A stretch of DNA of 64,000 bases from Caballeronia sp. M1242 (GTDB taxonomy: Bacteria > Pseudomonadota > Gammaproteobacteria > Burkholderiales > Burkholderiaceae): assembly GCF_017220215.1 (NCBI RefSeq), contig NZ_CP071130.1:248001-312000 (forward strand), read 5' to 3'. Of this stretch, positions 27,019-36,287 are shown in pieces. Every line of letters begins with the position of its first letter. Position 1 is the first letter of the stretch. The notes beneath the pieces are model-generated. The model saw only the letters and a list, made by a program, of their open reading frames with translations. It did no database searches and was not told the origin of the DNA. The position numbers and the translations under genes were made by a program.

Positions 27019-27780
27019 ATGACCACAATCGAACGTCGCTCTATCAGTGACGCGGACATATCGGAAGTGCATGAAATTGTAGTGGAGCTCACCACTCGAA
27101 CGCGGCCCGCGGGAAATCGAACGCCGATGGAGCTATGGTTCGACGAGGCTGCCACGGCATTACGAGACCACTCGATCGCAATGTTAAGTGCGCTGTTTTG
27201 CTTGGTGTTTCTGAGCTGGGCGTTCGAGAAAGAATCTTTGCCAGATGCCTTTTTGGTGGTGAGCGCGTTCGTTGGATTGATACTGCTTACTGCATCGTTC
27301 ATTGGGATCGGCGGCGCTGTCCCGTTTATCAACCGTCTGCGCAAGGCCCCGTATTCGCCTCTGCTTTGGTCGGTTGAAGCTTGTTCTCGCATCGATCTAC
27401 CGCTTTTGCACCGGCTCCTCTGCTGCAATCGGGACGCCATAGCTTATATGCTGGTGCAATTCAGCCACGAGCGTAGCTCATTCGAAAAGCGCGGTGCGAT
27501 GCTCGCCGGGGCGCTCGACAAGATTGGGCTATTTCCGGCAATCGCGGCTTTCGTCGGAGTCGCAACATCGCTGTGGTCGCACTCGGAAACATTCGTTCGT
27601 GTGCTCGTTTTCGTAGTTCCGGCTTTCTATTTCATTAACTTTTTGAATTGGATGCTCTTGCAAGAAATGGATCGGACAATCGCGATCCTAAAGTATAGCC
27701 TTGACATTCTCGAAGCGGATCACGAGGGATTGTCGTTAGCCGAAACAAGCGTGCTAACGGACATTGGAATCGCAGCGTGA
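27019..27780 (+). CDS. Hypothetical multi-pass membrane protein
   Basis: The start at 27019 has AAGGGAG about 9 bases upstream. The product is 253 residues with four hydrophobic segments in two hairpins. They lie at about 50-70 (MLSALFCLVFLSWAF), 77-100 (FLVVSAFVGLILLTASFIGI), 170-190 and 197-215 (VLVFVVPAFYFINFL). The cytoplasmic N-terminus and the loop between the hairpins are polar. No known family. It could be a membrane effector or a signal protein. The gene follows the nuclease-like gene on the same strand after 216 bp. Confidence 0.65.
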   Translation: MTTIERRSISDADISEVHEIVVELTTRTRPAGNRTPMELWFDEAATALRDHSIAMLSALFCLVFLSWAFEKESLPDAFLVVSAFVGLILLTASFIGIGGAVPFINRLRKAPYSPLLWSVEACSRIDLPLLHRLLCCNRDAIAYMLVQFSHERSSFEKRGAMLAGALDKIGLFPAIAAFVGVATSLWSHSETFVRVLVFVVPAFYFINFLNWMLLQEMDRTIAILKYSLDILEADHEGLSLAETSVLTDIGIAA

Positions 27781-27863
27781 CACAGACCGTGCAGAAACCA
27801 TCGTCGGAGAGTCTTTCGCTTCGCGCAGTCAGCTTATCGTCAACACCCCAACTCGCAACTTAA

Positions 27864-29012
27864 ATGGATCAGAAAAGCTTTCTTGAGCATTTTGGTGTCA
27901 GCCAAGATGAGATAGACTCTATGAAGAAGCGCGCAAGGATTGAGACATTTAATAAGAAAGCACTTCTCGCTCGCTTGTCGACAGCTCGGCGGACCCCAGA
28001 CGCGGGCGCCTATATTTCAGAGCAGCTGTGGGCCTGTCACCGCGTTCTTTCCGCCGCTGGCGTTCACAACCTGATGTATCTAACTAGAGATCTCGTAGAA
28101 CGGGGAGTCGCTCGTCTCTGCTGGGAGGAGCTGCTGGATCGGAGGTTCGGCGATCCAATGAATGTGCAAAATCGTGCGGTGTGGCTTTTGTTCCACGTCT
28201 GTTTGCAAGCTCAACGAGACTTTGCGCTCGATGTCTGCACCGCTCGATCCCGTGAGGATCTGCTAACAGGGCGTTTTTTAGAGGGGATTAAGGGCGCATG
28301 TGCTGTTTGGGCAGAATCGTCATCTTCTTATCTCCGGAGGGTAGAGAACGTCCTGGAAGTTTGCAGCCTCGATCTGACGGTTGGCGGGGCCGAGCAGGAA
28401 ACCGGCGGAGACTTCGCTTTGATCTTGGACATCAAGGGCATTCCTTCTTGCGCGGAAGACTTCGAGCATAGTGTTGTGACGCTGACAGAAGGCGGCCCAC
28501 GAGGTGACCTTTTTGTTCCTCTGATATTTCAGGCAAAGCGTTATACCGGTTCTACTGCAGACATCGCGAGAATAAATAGTACCCAAGGTTATCAATTCAA
28601 TAAACTGCGGCAGAGAGATTGTGCTTCTGCCTATATTTTTTATGAAAACGGAGACAACGGCATTGACTATCCTGCACTTCCGATGGTCAAACCCGCTCAT
28701 AAGTGCTTACCTGTGGAGTCACACCGTAAGACTGGCGTATTTGAAGGGAGTGTCGACTTTGCGACATACATTCTTCGCGCCGCGAACGGATTCGATGATA
28801 TGCCGGCTGCGCAGACCCGCGAAGATGCGTTGAACATGATTCTCGCCAACGCATCGCCTGAAGGACTTACCAAACTCGTCGTACTCGGAAATACCGCGGG
28901 GCTCAAAAGGACATACGAGGAGGCGTTAGCCGCGCTTCGTGAAGAGATTGAGAGTGGATTATCGAAGGATCCGACGCAGCACGAACGACCAAGGACGAAT
29001 AGACCGCGTTGA
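27864..29012 (+). CDS. Putative nuclease-fold protein with QxK motif
   Basis: A 382-residue protein of unknown family. GGDFALIL near residue 187 and LIFQAKRYTG near 220 match the D...QxK variant of the PD-(D/E)XK nuclease core. The N-terminal 170 residues are helical (LLARLSTARRTPD; VWLLFHVCLQAQRDF). The C-terminal ~100 residues hold another helical bundle. It starts 84 bp after the membrane-protein gene. A DNA- or RNA-cleaving role is inference from a short motif. Confidence 0.58.
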   Translation: MDQKSFLEHFGVSQDEIDSMKKRARIETFNKKALLARLSTARRTPDAGAYISEQLWACHRVLSAAGVHNLMYLTRDLVERGVARLCWEELLDRRFGDPMNVQNRAVWLLFHVCLQAQRDFALDVCTARSREDLLTGRFLEGIKGACAVWAESSSSYLRRVENVLEVCSLDLTVGGAEQETGGDFALILDIKGIPSCAEDFEHSVVTLTEGGPRGDLFVPLIFQAKRYTGSTADIARINSTQGYQFNKLRQRDCASAYIFYENGDNGIDYPALPMVKPAHKCLPVESHRKTGVFEGSVDFATYILRAANGFDDMPAAQTREDALNMILANASPEGLTKLVVLGNTAGLKRTYEEALAALREEIESGLSKDPTQHERPRTNRPR

Positions 29013-29374
29013 TTCGCACGCCAGGAGTAAATGAAAAGTTTGTAGAGGAAAGCTATCTTCAGACGTACCGTTCCAAATCGAACGTATAGTCGGGCTAGCA
29101 GCTGATCCTGCTCATTATTCTGTTTTCGCTACAACGGTGAGGTAAGAAAGTCGACGGGGGTCGGGGGATGATGGACCGAGCTGGTGGGACGCGGTGCATC
29201 GCTCGAGACATTTTTCTCTGCCCAGCAAGGCGAATTGGGAGGAAATACCGATTTATGCGTCGATTCGTAACAGAATCGTCGAACGATTGGCGCGATAGCA
29301 TCTCTGGGCGAAAATCTCCGTAAGCTGGTGTGGGTTTGCGCCCACGCCGAGAACGACTGCACGGATTCGAAGAA
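29013..29374. other. Intergenic region
   Basis: This gap of about 360 bp holds no gene I can support. The frame of the next gene opens at 29330, so some of this region may be its leader. No hairpin terminator is evident. Confidence 0.4.
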
Positions 29375-30181
29375 ATGGCATTGTCGCCGCCCTTAGGCCC
29401 GCCAGATTGCGAGAGCAGACATTCGCGGTTGTACCGGTCCCTGTCGCCTCTGCGCACGACGGAGTCTGACCTATATTGGGTGCATTCAATGGCGCCTAGC
29501 GTCTTCCGGGATGCCGCGGAATGCGGCTACGTCATCCCGTCTCACTGTCCCTTATTTAACTGCGATCTAACATATCTGTTCTACGGCCGGCCAGCTTATC
29601 GCTTTGGCTACGACGGTTCGATGCGCGCTGGTCAATGGGCACCGTGCGTCTTCGTCTTTCATCCTACAATTGAGCTTCGCGGCGTCCAGATGTACCCGTT
29701 CGATACCGGTGCGTTTTTACGTGGAAGATTCGAACAATGGATACCGCGCCAATACAGCCTCGCAGATTTCGAGTTGCCAATATCCTGCGGGGCGCCTGGC
29801 CATTTCATTCAGGCTTTTTACGGTTCGAACGTTGACTATTGGGTCGGCGACGGACGTGTGGCAGCTTCGTATCGCGGTTGCGAACTCGAGCGCGCCGTCC
29901 TCGCCGACATGATTTCTGATCGCGCGGGGAACCGCGCAGACAACAGGCGCCAGGCAATCGAAATGGCGTTAGCGGAAAAAATTCCGATCGACCGCGAGCA
30001 TGTCGCGGCGCTTGTGGTTCCCGATCGTTTGAAAGACGCGCCTTTTGTTTTGCCCTATCAACTTGAGAAGAACATTCCCGTTTTTACCTACAGGCTGTAT
30101 GAAACCGCAACGGTAATCGAGCATCAAGTGCATATCGAGGAAACCGTACGGCGTGTGCATCAACTGAATGGGGCGATTTGA
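29375..30181 (+). CDS. Hypothetical protein paired with a TPR protein
   Basis: From the ATG at 29375 the product is 268 residues. Starts at 29330 and at an internal Met (MAPSVF) are also possible. The conserved-looking core reads YWVHSMAPSVF, HCPLFNCDLTYLFYGRPAY and CVFVFHP. Aromatic and Cys/His residues are frequent. I know this pattern from uncharacterised island proteins but no function. The stop codon is one base from the start of the next gene, so the pair is surely co-transcribed. Confidence 0.6.
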   Translation: MALSPPLGPPDCESRHSRLYRSLSPLRTTESDLYWVHSMAPSVFRDAAECGYVIPSHCPLFNCDLTYLFYGRPAYRFGYDGSMRAGQWAPCVFVFHPTIELRGVQMYPFDTGAFLRGRFEQWIPRQYSLADFELPISCGAPGHFIQAFYGSNVDYWVGDGRVAASYRGCELERAVLADMISDRAGNRADNRRQAIEMALAEKIPIDREHVAALVVPDRLKDAPFVLPYQLEKNIPVFTYRLYETATVIEHQVHIEETVRRVHQLNGAI

Positions 30182-30182
30182 A

Positions 30183-31685
30183 ATGGATGCCATATTCAAG
30201 CCGCACGGTTTTACACTAATCGATCCTACTCTTCCGGGGTTCGCCCGGAGCGTTTTTGCGTCTACTCGCGATGGTCGACTTTTCATACAGGAAGTTGGAA
30301 GAGACGAAACTGTCCGGTTTGTGAACGTCGAATTTGAAGATGCGGAGATTTCAAAGTTTGACGACGCCGCAATTGGAAAGTTGACTCAAATACGGCGGAT
30401 GGGAAGAGCTGTCCATGACTGGTATTCGACGCCACTCTATGTATTTTCATGGGGAGACGGAAAGATTACGGCAGGGTGCAAAGATGAGGTAGCGATAGGT
30501 CTGCTCGAAAGACTTCATGACTTGATTCAGTGGCCGCATATCTATGCATCTGCTGCGGACTTCATCTATTCCTCAAAAGCAACACTAGGCGGAGCGATCC
30601 ATACTTATCGCCGCAATGATGGCGACCTTCTGTTTTTTGCGGACCAGAAGGTAGCTTCTTTGCAGATGCGAACAAATAAGATCCTCACAACGGTTCTGCC
30701 AAGTCGTGTCGTACCGCTTAATCACGACGCTGAGGCGAGGCGGTTATATCAGCGATTCAAAGAAAGACTCGACGCTAATGTGATGACACTTGCCGCTCTT
30801 TATTTGGAGACGGGGCGAAGTGAGCAAGTAATCAAGCTTATTGAGTTGAAGTCGGAAGGATCTGATCCAACACCTCCACCATGGGCGAGAGTCATAGATG
30901 AGGTTGTCGGCAGACTTCGATTTGCGGACAATGAAATTGCAAAAAGAAAGTACCGAGTAGCGACTTCAGTGTATGCAAGCGTGCGTGCGAAATATATATC
31001 TCAAATTGATGACGAAATTGTTCGGAAGCTTGCGGAGTTCTCCATCTCAAAGAGGTGCGATCTGCTGAGAACGAGTCGTGATGTATTGCGTCTTCGGGAG
31101 TGGCAGTTGCTTGACTGTCTGTTGCAAGAGCTTGGCTGCCTTGCCGGTAGTCCAAACGAGTGGATTGGATACGCTGGACGATCTCTGCTACTACTCGCCA
31201 GTCTGTTCTTGTCTGAGAAAGAGACTGGGCGAGCGCGAGATGTCTTGGCAATTGTCGCAGAGCTGGCGACTTTGGCGGCGGAGCGGAAACTGTCAATAGA
31301 CTATGACCTTGCGTTGGAGTTTCTTTTAAGTCAGGCGTCCCTTGAGGTATGCGCAGGCGACCCCGATCGTGCAGAAGAGTGCTACCTGCAAGCGATCTCG
31401 CGTCTGCGAAGGGATGACGAGAACGCCAACACCATGGTGTCCTTGGCTTCAGTGCTGGCGACGTTGTCCAACTTGTACCTTGGGCAGGAACGTCTAATTG
31501 CGGCGGAAGCAACTGCGATTGAAGCAGTGGCCATGGGAAGAATCTTGACGCTCGGCGGAATCCCAAAAAGCAGAGAAAGCTTGTTTACCGCTCAAGGTGT
31601 CCTCGAGAGATTGTACGTTGGAGCCAGTCGGGACTTAGAGCTCTCTCTCCTGCGCAAGACACTGGATGCTTCGACACGGAGTTGA
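30183..31685 (+). CDS. TPR-containing hypothetical protein
   Basis: About 500 residues. The first 200 are mixed alpha/beta (FTLIDPTLPGFARSV; FVNVEFEDAEI; ATLGGAIHTY). The last 250 are helical with TPR-like repeats (ALEFLLSQASLEVCAGDPDRAEECYL; LATLSNLYLGQERLIAAEA). TPRs normally mediate protein contacts. An in-frame ATG at 30168 overlaps the previous gene; 30183 is used here. The preceding gene ends one base earlier, so the two products probably form a complex. A strong hairpin 36 bp after the stop would end this transcript. Confidence 0.65.
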   Translation: MDAIFKPHGFTLIDPTLPGFARSVFASTRDGRLFIQEVGRDETVRFVNVEFEDAEISKFDDAAIGKLTQIRRMGRAVHDWYSTPLYVFSWGDGKITAGCKDEVAIGLLERLHDLIQWPHIYASAADFIYSSKATLGGAIHTYRRNDGDLLFFADQKVASLQMRTNKILTTVLPSRVVPLNHDAEARRLYQRFKERLDANVMTLAALYLETGRSEQVIKLIELKSEGSDPTPPPWARVIDEVVGRLRFADNEIAKRKYRVATSVYASVRAKYISQIDDEIVRKLAEFSISKRCDLLRTSRDVLRLREWQLLDCLLQELGCLAGSPNEWIGYAGRSLLLLASLFLSEKETGRARDVLAIVAELATLAAERKLSIDYDLALEFLLSQASLEVCAGDPDRAEECYLQAISRLRRDDENANTMVSLASVLATLSNLYLGQERLIAAEATAIEAVAMGRILTLGGIPKSRESLFTAQGVLERLYVGASRDLELSLLRKTLDASTRS

Positions 31686-31720
31686 TTGCTGTATACGACA
31701 CATGAGTCGCTCGACGACTT

Positions 31721-31745
31721 CCCACAGGCGCCATGCGCCTGTGGG
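31721..31745. terminator. Perfect 11-bp hairpin after the TPR gene
   Basis: CCCACAGGCGC, a 3-nt loop, and GCGCCTGTGGG form a perfect stem 36 bp past the stop at 31685. Only a short T-pair follows. It separates the TPR gene from the GHKL ATPase gene and argues against starting the latter before 31745. Confidence 0.55.
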
Positions 31746-31873
31746 TTGCGCCGTGGCATCGGATCACTAAAGTGTTCCGTTGCGCTGCCGTTAACGACTA
31801 CGGAGGGGCAGAAAAGCCAGTCGTGACAGGTGAGAATGATGCATCGCAACGAGACCGGATCCCTTTTTGGAAG

Positions 31874-33625
31874 ATGAAAAACAACAAAGCTCGTTTTCGC
31901 GTTAATTCCCGGCTGGCACACATTCTCAGCCAAGAGTACACCTCGAGTGAGAAGGCTCTCAAAGAGCTTGTGGACAACGCTTGGGACGCCGACGCAGAGC
32001 GTGTAACCATATCATTGCCAGAGCCGATGAGCGATGCGCCGATTGTCATCTCGGACGATGGAAGCGGCATGACCACAGCGGAGCTGAATAACCACTACCT
32101 CTCGATCGCGTCGGATCGCCGCGCAAGAAGTGGCGAGCGTACCGCCCGTAAGCAGCGGTTGGTCAAAGGGCGCAAGGGGATCGGCAAGTTCGCGGGACTG
32201 ATGACAGCCTCGGTGATGACGCTTGAAACCTGCGCACGAGGGACAAGGACGAGCTTCACTCTGCGACTTCAGGATTTGTTAAGTGCTGACGACCTTGACC
32301 TGTTGGACCTAGAGCTCGTTACTGCTGTCTGCGACTCGACCGCACACGGGACGACGATTACTCTCAGCGACCTTGACCAGCAGTTGGCGTTTCCTAGTCC
32401 TCAGGGACTGAGGCAACTACTGTTGCAAGACTATGGTCGCGAAACTGATTTTGGCATCATTGTTGACGGGAAACCGCTTGGCGTTGACGACGTTGTCGGG
32501 ACATTCAAGGACAGTACGTTTTCCGTACCGAATGTGGGGGAAGTCAAGCTTCGGTTCGCGATCGCAGAGAAAAAGTCGGTGTCACGTCTGCCTGGAATCG
32601 TGATACGTGTCGACGGAAAGGTTGTTGGGAAACCGTCTTTCTTCGGATTGGAGGAACGCGACGATTTCCCCCCGAAGCTTTTGAAGCGTCTCTACGGTGA
32701 GATAGATGCGGATGGACTTCGAGATCATGTCACCGCTGGTTGGGACAGCCTTATTGAGAATAGCGAGCTTCTGGAGCAGGTAAGAGAAGTCGTTGCGCCA
32801 CTTGTTCTTCAGGCGTTCAAGGAAACGCACGGCAAGGAGCTACAGCTCGCTCATGCTCGGCTGAAGCGTGAAATCAAAGAACGGCTAGCTGCGCTTCCAG
32901 AAAACCGACGGGAATATGCCGAAACTGCAATCAGGAAGGTGCTCGACAAATTCTACGGCGAACCGCCGGAGAAAGTGGAGCCTTTCATCCATGTTCTGCT
33001 GGAGGCAATCGAGCGATCAGACTACGGTTCCGTGGTCAGGCACTTGGCGGAAGCGCGACGTAGAGATGTAGTCGCACTTGCCGAGGCGCTGGACGAGTTT
33101 GGTCTCGCCGACATGGCTTATCTCGTTGAGCAGGCGGGAGCACGTCGAGAATTTTTAGACAATCTTGAAGCGCTCGCTAAGGATGCGAGCACCATCGAAG
33201 CGCAGATGCACAGAGCCGTCGAGCGGAATCTTTGGATATTTGGCCCCGAGTATTCTATCTTCAGCTCGAACCAGACACTGCAGCGCCAGGTGGAGGACAT
33301 GCTTGGCAAGAAGTTTACGGGAACACGTTCAAAAAAACGGCCTGACCTGCTGCTCAATGAGAATCTTAGTGGAGAGTGCTTGCTCATCGAGTTCAAACGA
33401 CCATCGCACGCGTTAAATCGCGGCGACTACGAGCAAGCTACTCATTATAGACACGACTTGACGAAGCACATGGGCAAGAGGATTAAAGTGTTGTTGGTCG
33501 GTGGAGACCGTTCTTCCGACTACCCGACGAACAATACAGAGCCGGACGTTGTGGCGCATACTTTCCTGGACGTCATTGCAACAGCGAGACGTCAACTGGA
33601 TTGGCAACTCCGACAGCAACGCTGA
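31874..33625 (+). CDS. GHKL (Hsp90-like) ATPase with C-terminal Shedu-like nuclease domain
   Basis: The 583-residue protein has the Bergerat ATP-binding motifs in order near its start: ELVDNAWDADA, SDDGSGM, then GRKGIGKFA. A transducer-like region reaches about residue 330, then a helical linker. The last ~150 residues hold RNLWIFGPEYSIF, KRPDLLL and LLIEFKRPSHAL. This is the D...E-x-K core of a PD-(D/E)XK nuclease resembling the Shedu (DUF4263) type. ATP-driven dimerisation could control nuclease activity, as in other GHKL-nuclease immune proteins; that is inference. Start chosen at MKNNKARF because the hairpin and poor residues precede it; the frame opens at 31733. Probably heads the operon to 36960. 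Confidence 0.72.
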   Translation: MKNNKARFRVNSRLAHILSQEYTSSEKALKELVDNAWDADAERVTISLPEPMSDAPIVISDDGSGMTTAELNNHYLSIASDRRARSGERTARKQRLVKGRKGIGKFAGLMTASVMTLETCARGTRTSFTLRLQDLLSADDLDLLDLELVTAVCDSTAHGTTITLSDLDQQLAFPSPQGLRQLLLQDYGRETDFGIIVDGKPLGVDDVVGTFKDSTFSVPNVGEVKLRFAIAEKKSVSRLPGIVIRVDGKVVGKPSFFGLEERDDFPPKLLKRLYGEIDADGLRDHVTAGWDSLIENSELLEQVREVVAPLVLQAFKETHGKELQLAHARLKREIKERLAALPENRREYAETAIRKVLDKFYGEPPEKVEPFIHVLLEAIERSDYGSVVRHLAEARRRDVVALAEALDEFGLADMAYLVEQAGARREFLDNLEALAKDASTIEAQMHRAVERNLWIFGPEYSIFSSNQTLQRQVEDMLGKKFTGTRSKKRPDLLLNENLSGECLLIEFKRPSHALNRGDYEQATHYRHDLTKHMGKRIKVLLVGGDRSSDYPTNNTEPDVVAHTFLDVIATARRQLDWQLRQQR

Positions 33626-33800
33626 CGCCTGGTGAGCCTCGTTTCTGAAGCAGAGTGAAGGTGCCGATGACCAGCACAAGGGTCAGCTTACTCCCACTTT
33701 TTGTATAGCGCGGAGGCTACCATCCCAATCAAAACGCTTTGCCCGCGCGTCAGCCGCGGCGAATTTTTCTTAATTACTATCGCTCCGCGCTTAACCATAC

Positions 33801-34712
33801 ATGTCTCGTTTGGGAATCGACCGTGCAACCGGGCAAATCTTCGAGGGAAAGGATCATCCGCGCTACCTCGCCGTACCTACGCCAGTCGTGTCGCAATGCA
33901 AGCTCATAGAAACCCCCTCTGATCTGTCCCAGCTACCGCTTGGGCTCGACAGTCATCCCTTCGGTTGGGTGTTTCGCGAGGAATCCTTCGACCCTGTGTC
34001 ACGTGTAAGAAGGGGGCGGCTATATCAGAAGCTCGGGAACTCCGGCTGGGAACAAATGCTGGTTGATGCCAGCACGTTCGCTATTTCCGACTATTCGAGC
34101 AAACGGAACGATGGCCGCTTGTATAAGGAACTGTGCGTCTATGCTCAATGCTCCGAGCTTTTGGGGAGACCCGACAGAGGTGAGGGGCTGCGTTTGGCGA
34201 TAGGTGTGGCCGGGTCGTTTTCAACCTGGCAGATACTGCAAACGGAGTCCACGGTCAGCCAGGATGTGCTAGTCACGCTTCGAGCAGAGTCGGCACTTGG
34301 CATAATGCCGTCGCTGCACGAGGCGCGGATTCACACCGAGAGCCTCCCCGCGGTAAAACGGGCCTACCAGCGCGTGCTAAACGCGGCGTATCGAGAATTG
34401 CCAACGTCAGTAGTAGACCAGTGTCGCAACCTCTGCGTCGTGTTGATCTCGAGATGGCTTTATCAACTGTCGGGAGATGCTTCGTTACTCGGGGAAGATC
34501 TAGCTCGATGCATCGGCGCGATTCAGCGTCACTTCGGCCAGGGCAGTCACGTCTTGCTACGTTCCGCGCTCGAGGTTGTGAACATGTTGCATCCGCGCGG
34601 CAAGGAGAACGAGCGGCATCGGCGTAACCTCCGCGAAGTCACTGAGGATGATGCGAACCTCGCGGTCCACGCAACCGGCTTCGTGCTCCGCGAAATTGAC
34701 TGGGCGCTTTGA
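33801..34712 (+). CDS. Hypothetical protein in the GHKL-nuclease operon
   Basis: A 303-residue protein of unknown family. The N-terminus reads MSRLGIDRATGQIFEG. The middle is mixed alpha/beta (FGWVFREESFDPVSRVRRG) and the C-terminal 120 residues are helical (ALEVVNMLHPRGKENER). No catalytic motif, signal peptide or membrane segment is visible. It lies 175 bp after the GHKL gene and 30 bp before the next nuclease-like gene. An accessory or specificity role is conceivable. Confidence 0.55.
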   Translation: MSRLGIDRATGQIFEGKDHPRYLAVPTPVVSQCKLIETPSDLSQLPLGLDSHPFGWVFREESFDPVSRVRRGRLYQKLGNSGWEQMLVDASTFAISDYSSKRNDGRLYKELCVYAQCSELLGRPDRGEGLRLAIGVAGSFSTWQILQTESTVSQDVLVTLRAESALGIMPSLHEARIHTESLPAVKRAYQRVLNAAYRELPTSVVDQCRNLCVVLISRWLYQLSGDASLLGEDLARCIGAIQRHFGQGSHVLLRSALEVVNMLHPRGKENERHRRNLREVTEDDANLAVHATGFVLREIDWAL

Positions 34713-34742
34713 GCCGTTTGTCGACTCCGACCAGACCTCCAT

Positions 34743-36287
34743 ATGTTCGAAAGATATAAACCCGTCCGAGATTTGATGCGCTGCTACAGCATTGATGAAT
34801 CGCTGGTCATTATCTGGCAGTTGTCGCGGCACGTTGTGGCCGGTGGCCCGGCGCCGTCGATCGATGGGGCGCCCGGAAAGGACCTAAGGAAGATTATTTT
34901 TCCCCATCAGCTTAGCCTTGTTTGTCGTGAGGTACTGCTGCACGGAACCATCGGGCGGGGAACACGGACGCTGTCCAACTGGCATGACCTAGAGAAAGCC
35001 TTCGGGGCAGTTCAGGCGTACTTGGAATACACGTCAGCAACCACGGAAGGCAACTTCCAGCTAGAACTGCATCGCATCGGGCAGCAGCAGTTGTCCTTAC
35101 AGCGAAGACCTTCGCTGGGAAGGTTCATGCGATATGTCGCCTTGTACGAGAGCAAGGACGTCGCTGCCGTCCTTGAGCGCGCGATTGGCATCTCGGCGAG
35201 AGACTATACGTTTCTTGGCTTCATGACGTACACGCAGTTCGCCAAATCGCCGCGCTTCGTTACGAGTGTCGACCTGGAGAAGGCTGGCATTGACCATGAG
35301 ACGAGAGATCGATTCTTCGAGCGTATGACCGGCTCTCTCTCGGCGACACGCGCCCAACTTCGAAAAAGCCAGCGGTTCGACCATACGTGGGCATACACGT
35401 TTGACACGCTTGACGACAGGCCGCTCGTCAATCTCGACCCGTTGTACCCCGAGAGGACCTATTGCCCGATGCCCGAGAGGATGCTGACCCGATTCACGGA
35501 AGGGACGTTCTATCTCTTGTTTCAGCAAAAGGGATTTGATGCGGCATTTGGCAAAGCGTTTGAAGAATATACAGCGGACGTTCTCCGAAGGACTTGCATG
35601 CCGTCGCGGGTGACAGTGCACGAAGAGATGCCCTTCATGGTTCGGGGGAATGTGCACCACGGTGTCGATTTCGTGCTGTCGGACATACATGCGAACGTTT
35701 TCGTTGAGTGTAAGACGAAGCGACTGGATCTGCGAGGCCGCATCGCATCTTCGGCTGAGGATCTCGACGCTCAGTTGACAATTCTCGCGGAAGCGATTGC
35801 TCAAAATTATCGGAATATAGTCCTTGCGTTGGATGGGAAATCGCATTGGGTCCGCAATTCCTTGCCGTGTGCGAATCTTGTAGTGACTTTGGAAGACTGG
35901 CTTCTGGTAAGCCCTGACGCGCACGATACGCTGGTAAGCAAGGTTCAGGCGATTCTCACGAGCAGGGGGTGCAATGCGGCTCTTCTGCGGCGGATTCCAT
36001 TTGCTATTCTCTGCGCTGAAAAATTTGAAGTGTTTTGCTGTGCGATAGCCAAGCACGGTATCAAGGCTGTCGTGGACCCCTTGTTCGAAGAGTACCGAGG
36101 TCCTTGGACGCTTTCTGCACACCTTGAAACCGACTTTCGGGATGTTGCAGAATCGGCCAGCTCATTGTTTGCGGACGCCTTCGCGGAGTATGGGCGAAAC
36201 ATGGTGACGCCGGTAGTGAATTGGAAAGAAAATATATCAAAAGTGCTACCATTAAATATAAAAAACTATGTCAGAGAAGATGCCTAG
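34743..36287 (+). CDS. Putative PD-(D/E)XK nuclease-like protein
   Basis: A 514-residue protein with an N-terminal ~280-residue helical region and a nuclease-like core. FGKAFEEYTADVLRR is the typical preceding helix. GVDFVLSD holds the Asp and VFVECKTKRL the E-x-K triad, near residues 305-325. EAIAQNYRNIVLAL continues the alpha/beta fold. The region resembles NERD-like nuclease cores. The last 100 residues are unassigned. It overlaps the next gene by 20 bp. The family is not recognised, and the nuclease call rests on motif and order. Confidence 0.6.
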   Translation: MFERYKPVRDLMRCYSIDESLVIIWQLSRHVVAGGPAPSIDGAPGKDLRKIIFPHQLSLVCREVLLHGTIGRGTRTLSNWHDLEKAFGAVQAYLEYTSATTEGNFQLELHRIGQQQLSLQRRPSLGRFMRYVALYESKDVAAVLERAIGISARDYTFLGFMTYTQFAKSPRFVTSVDLEKAGIDHETRDRFFERMTGSLSATRAQLRKSQRFDHTWAYTFDTLDDRPLVNLDPLYPERTYCPMPERMLTRFTEGTFYLLFQQKGFDAAFGKAFEEYTADVLRRTCMPSRVTVHEEMPFMVRGNVHHGVDFVLSDIHANVFVECKTKRLDLRGRIASSAEDLDAQLTILAEAIAQNYRNIVLALDGKSHWVRNSLPCANLVVTLEDWLLVSPDAHDTLVSKVQAILTSRGCNAALLRRIPFAILCAEKFEVFCCAIAKHGIKAVVDPLFEEYRGPWTLSAHLETDFRDVAESASSLFADAFAEYGRNMVTPVVNWKENISKVLPLNIKNYVREDA

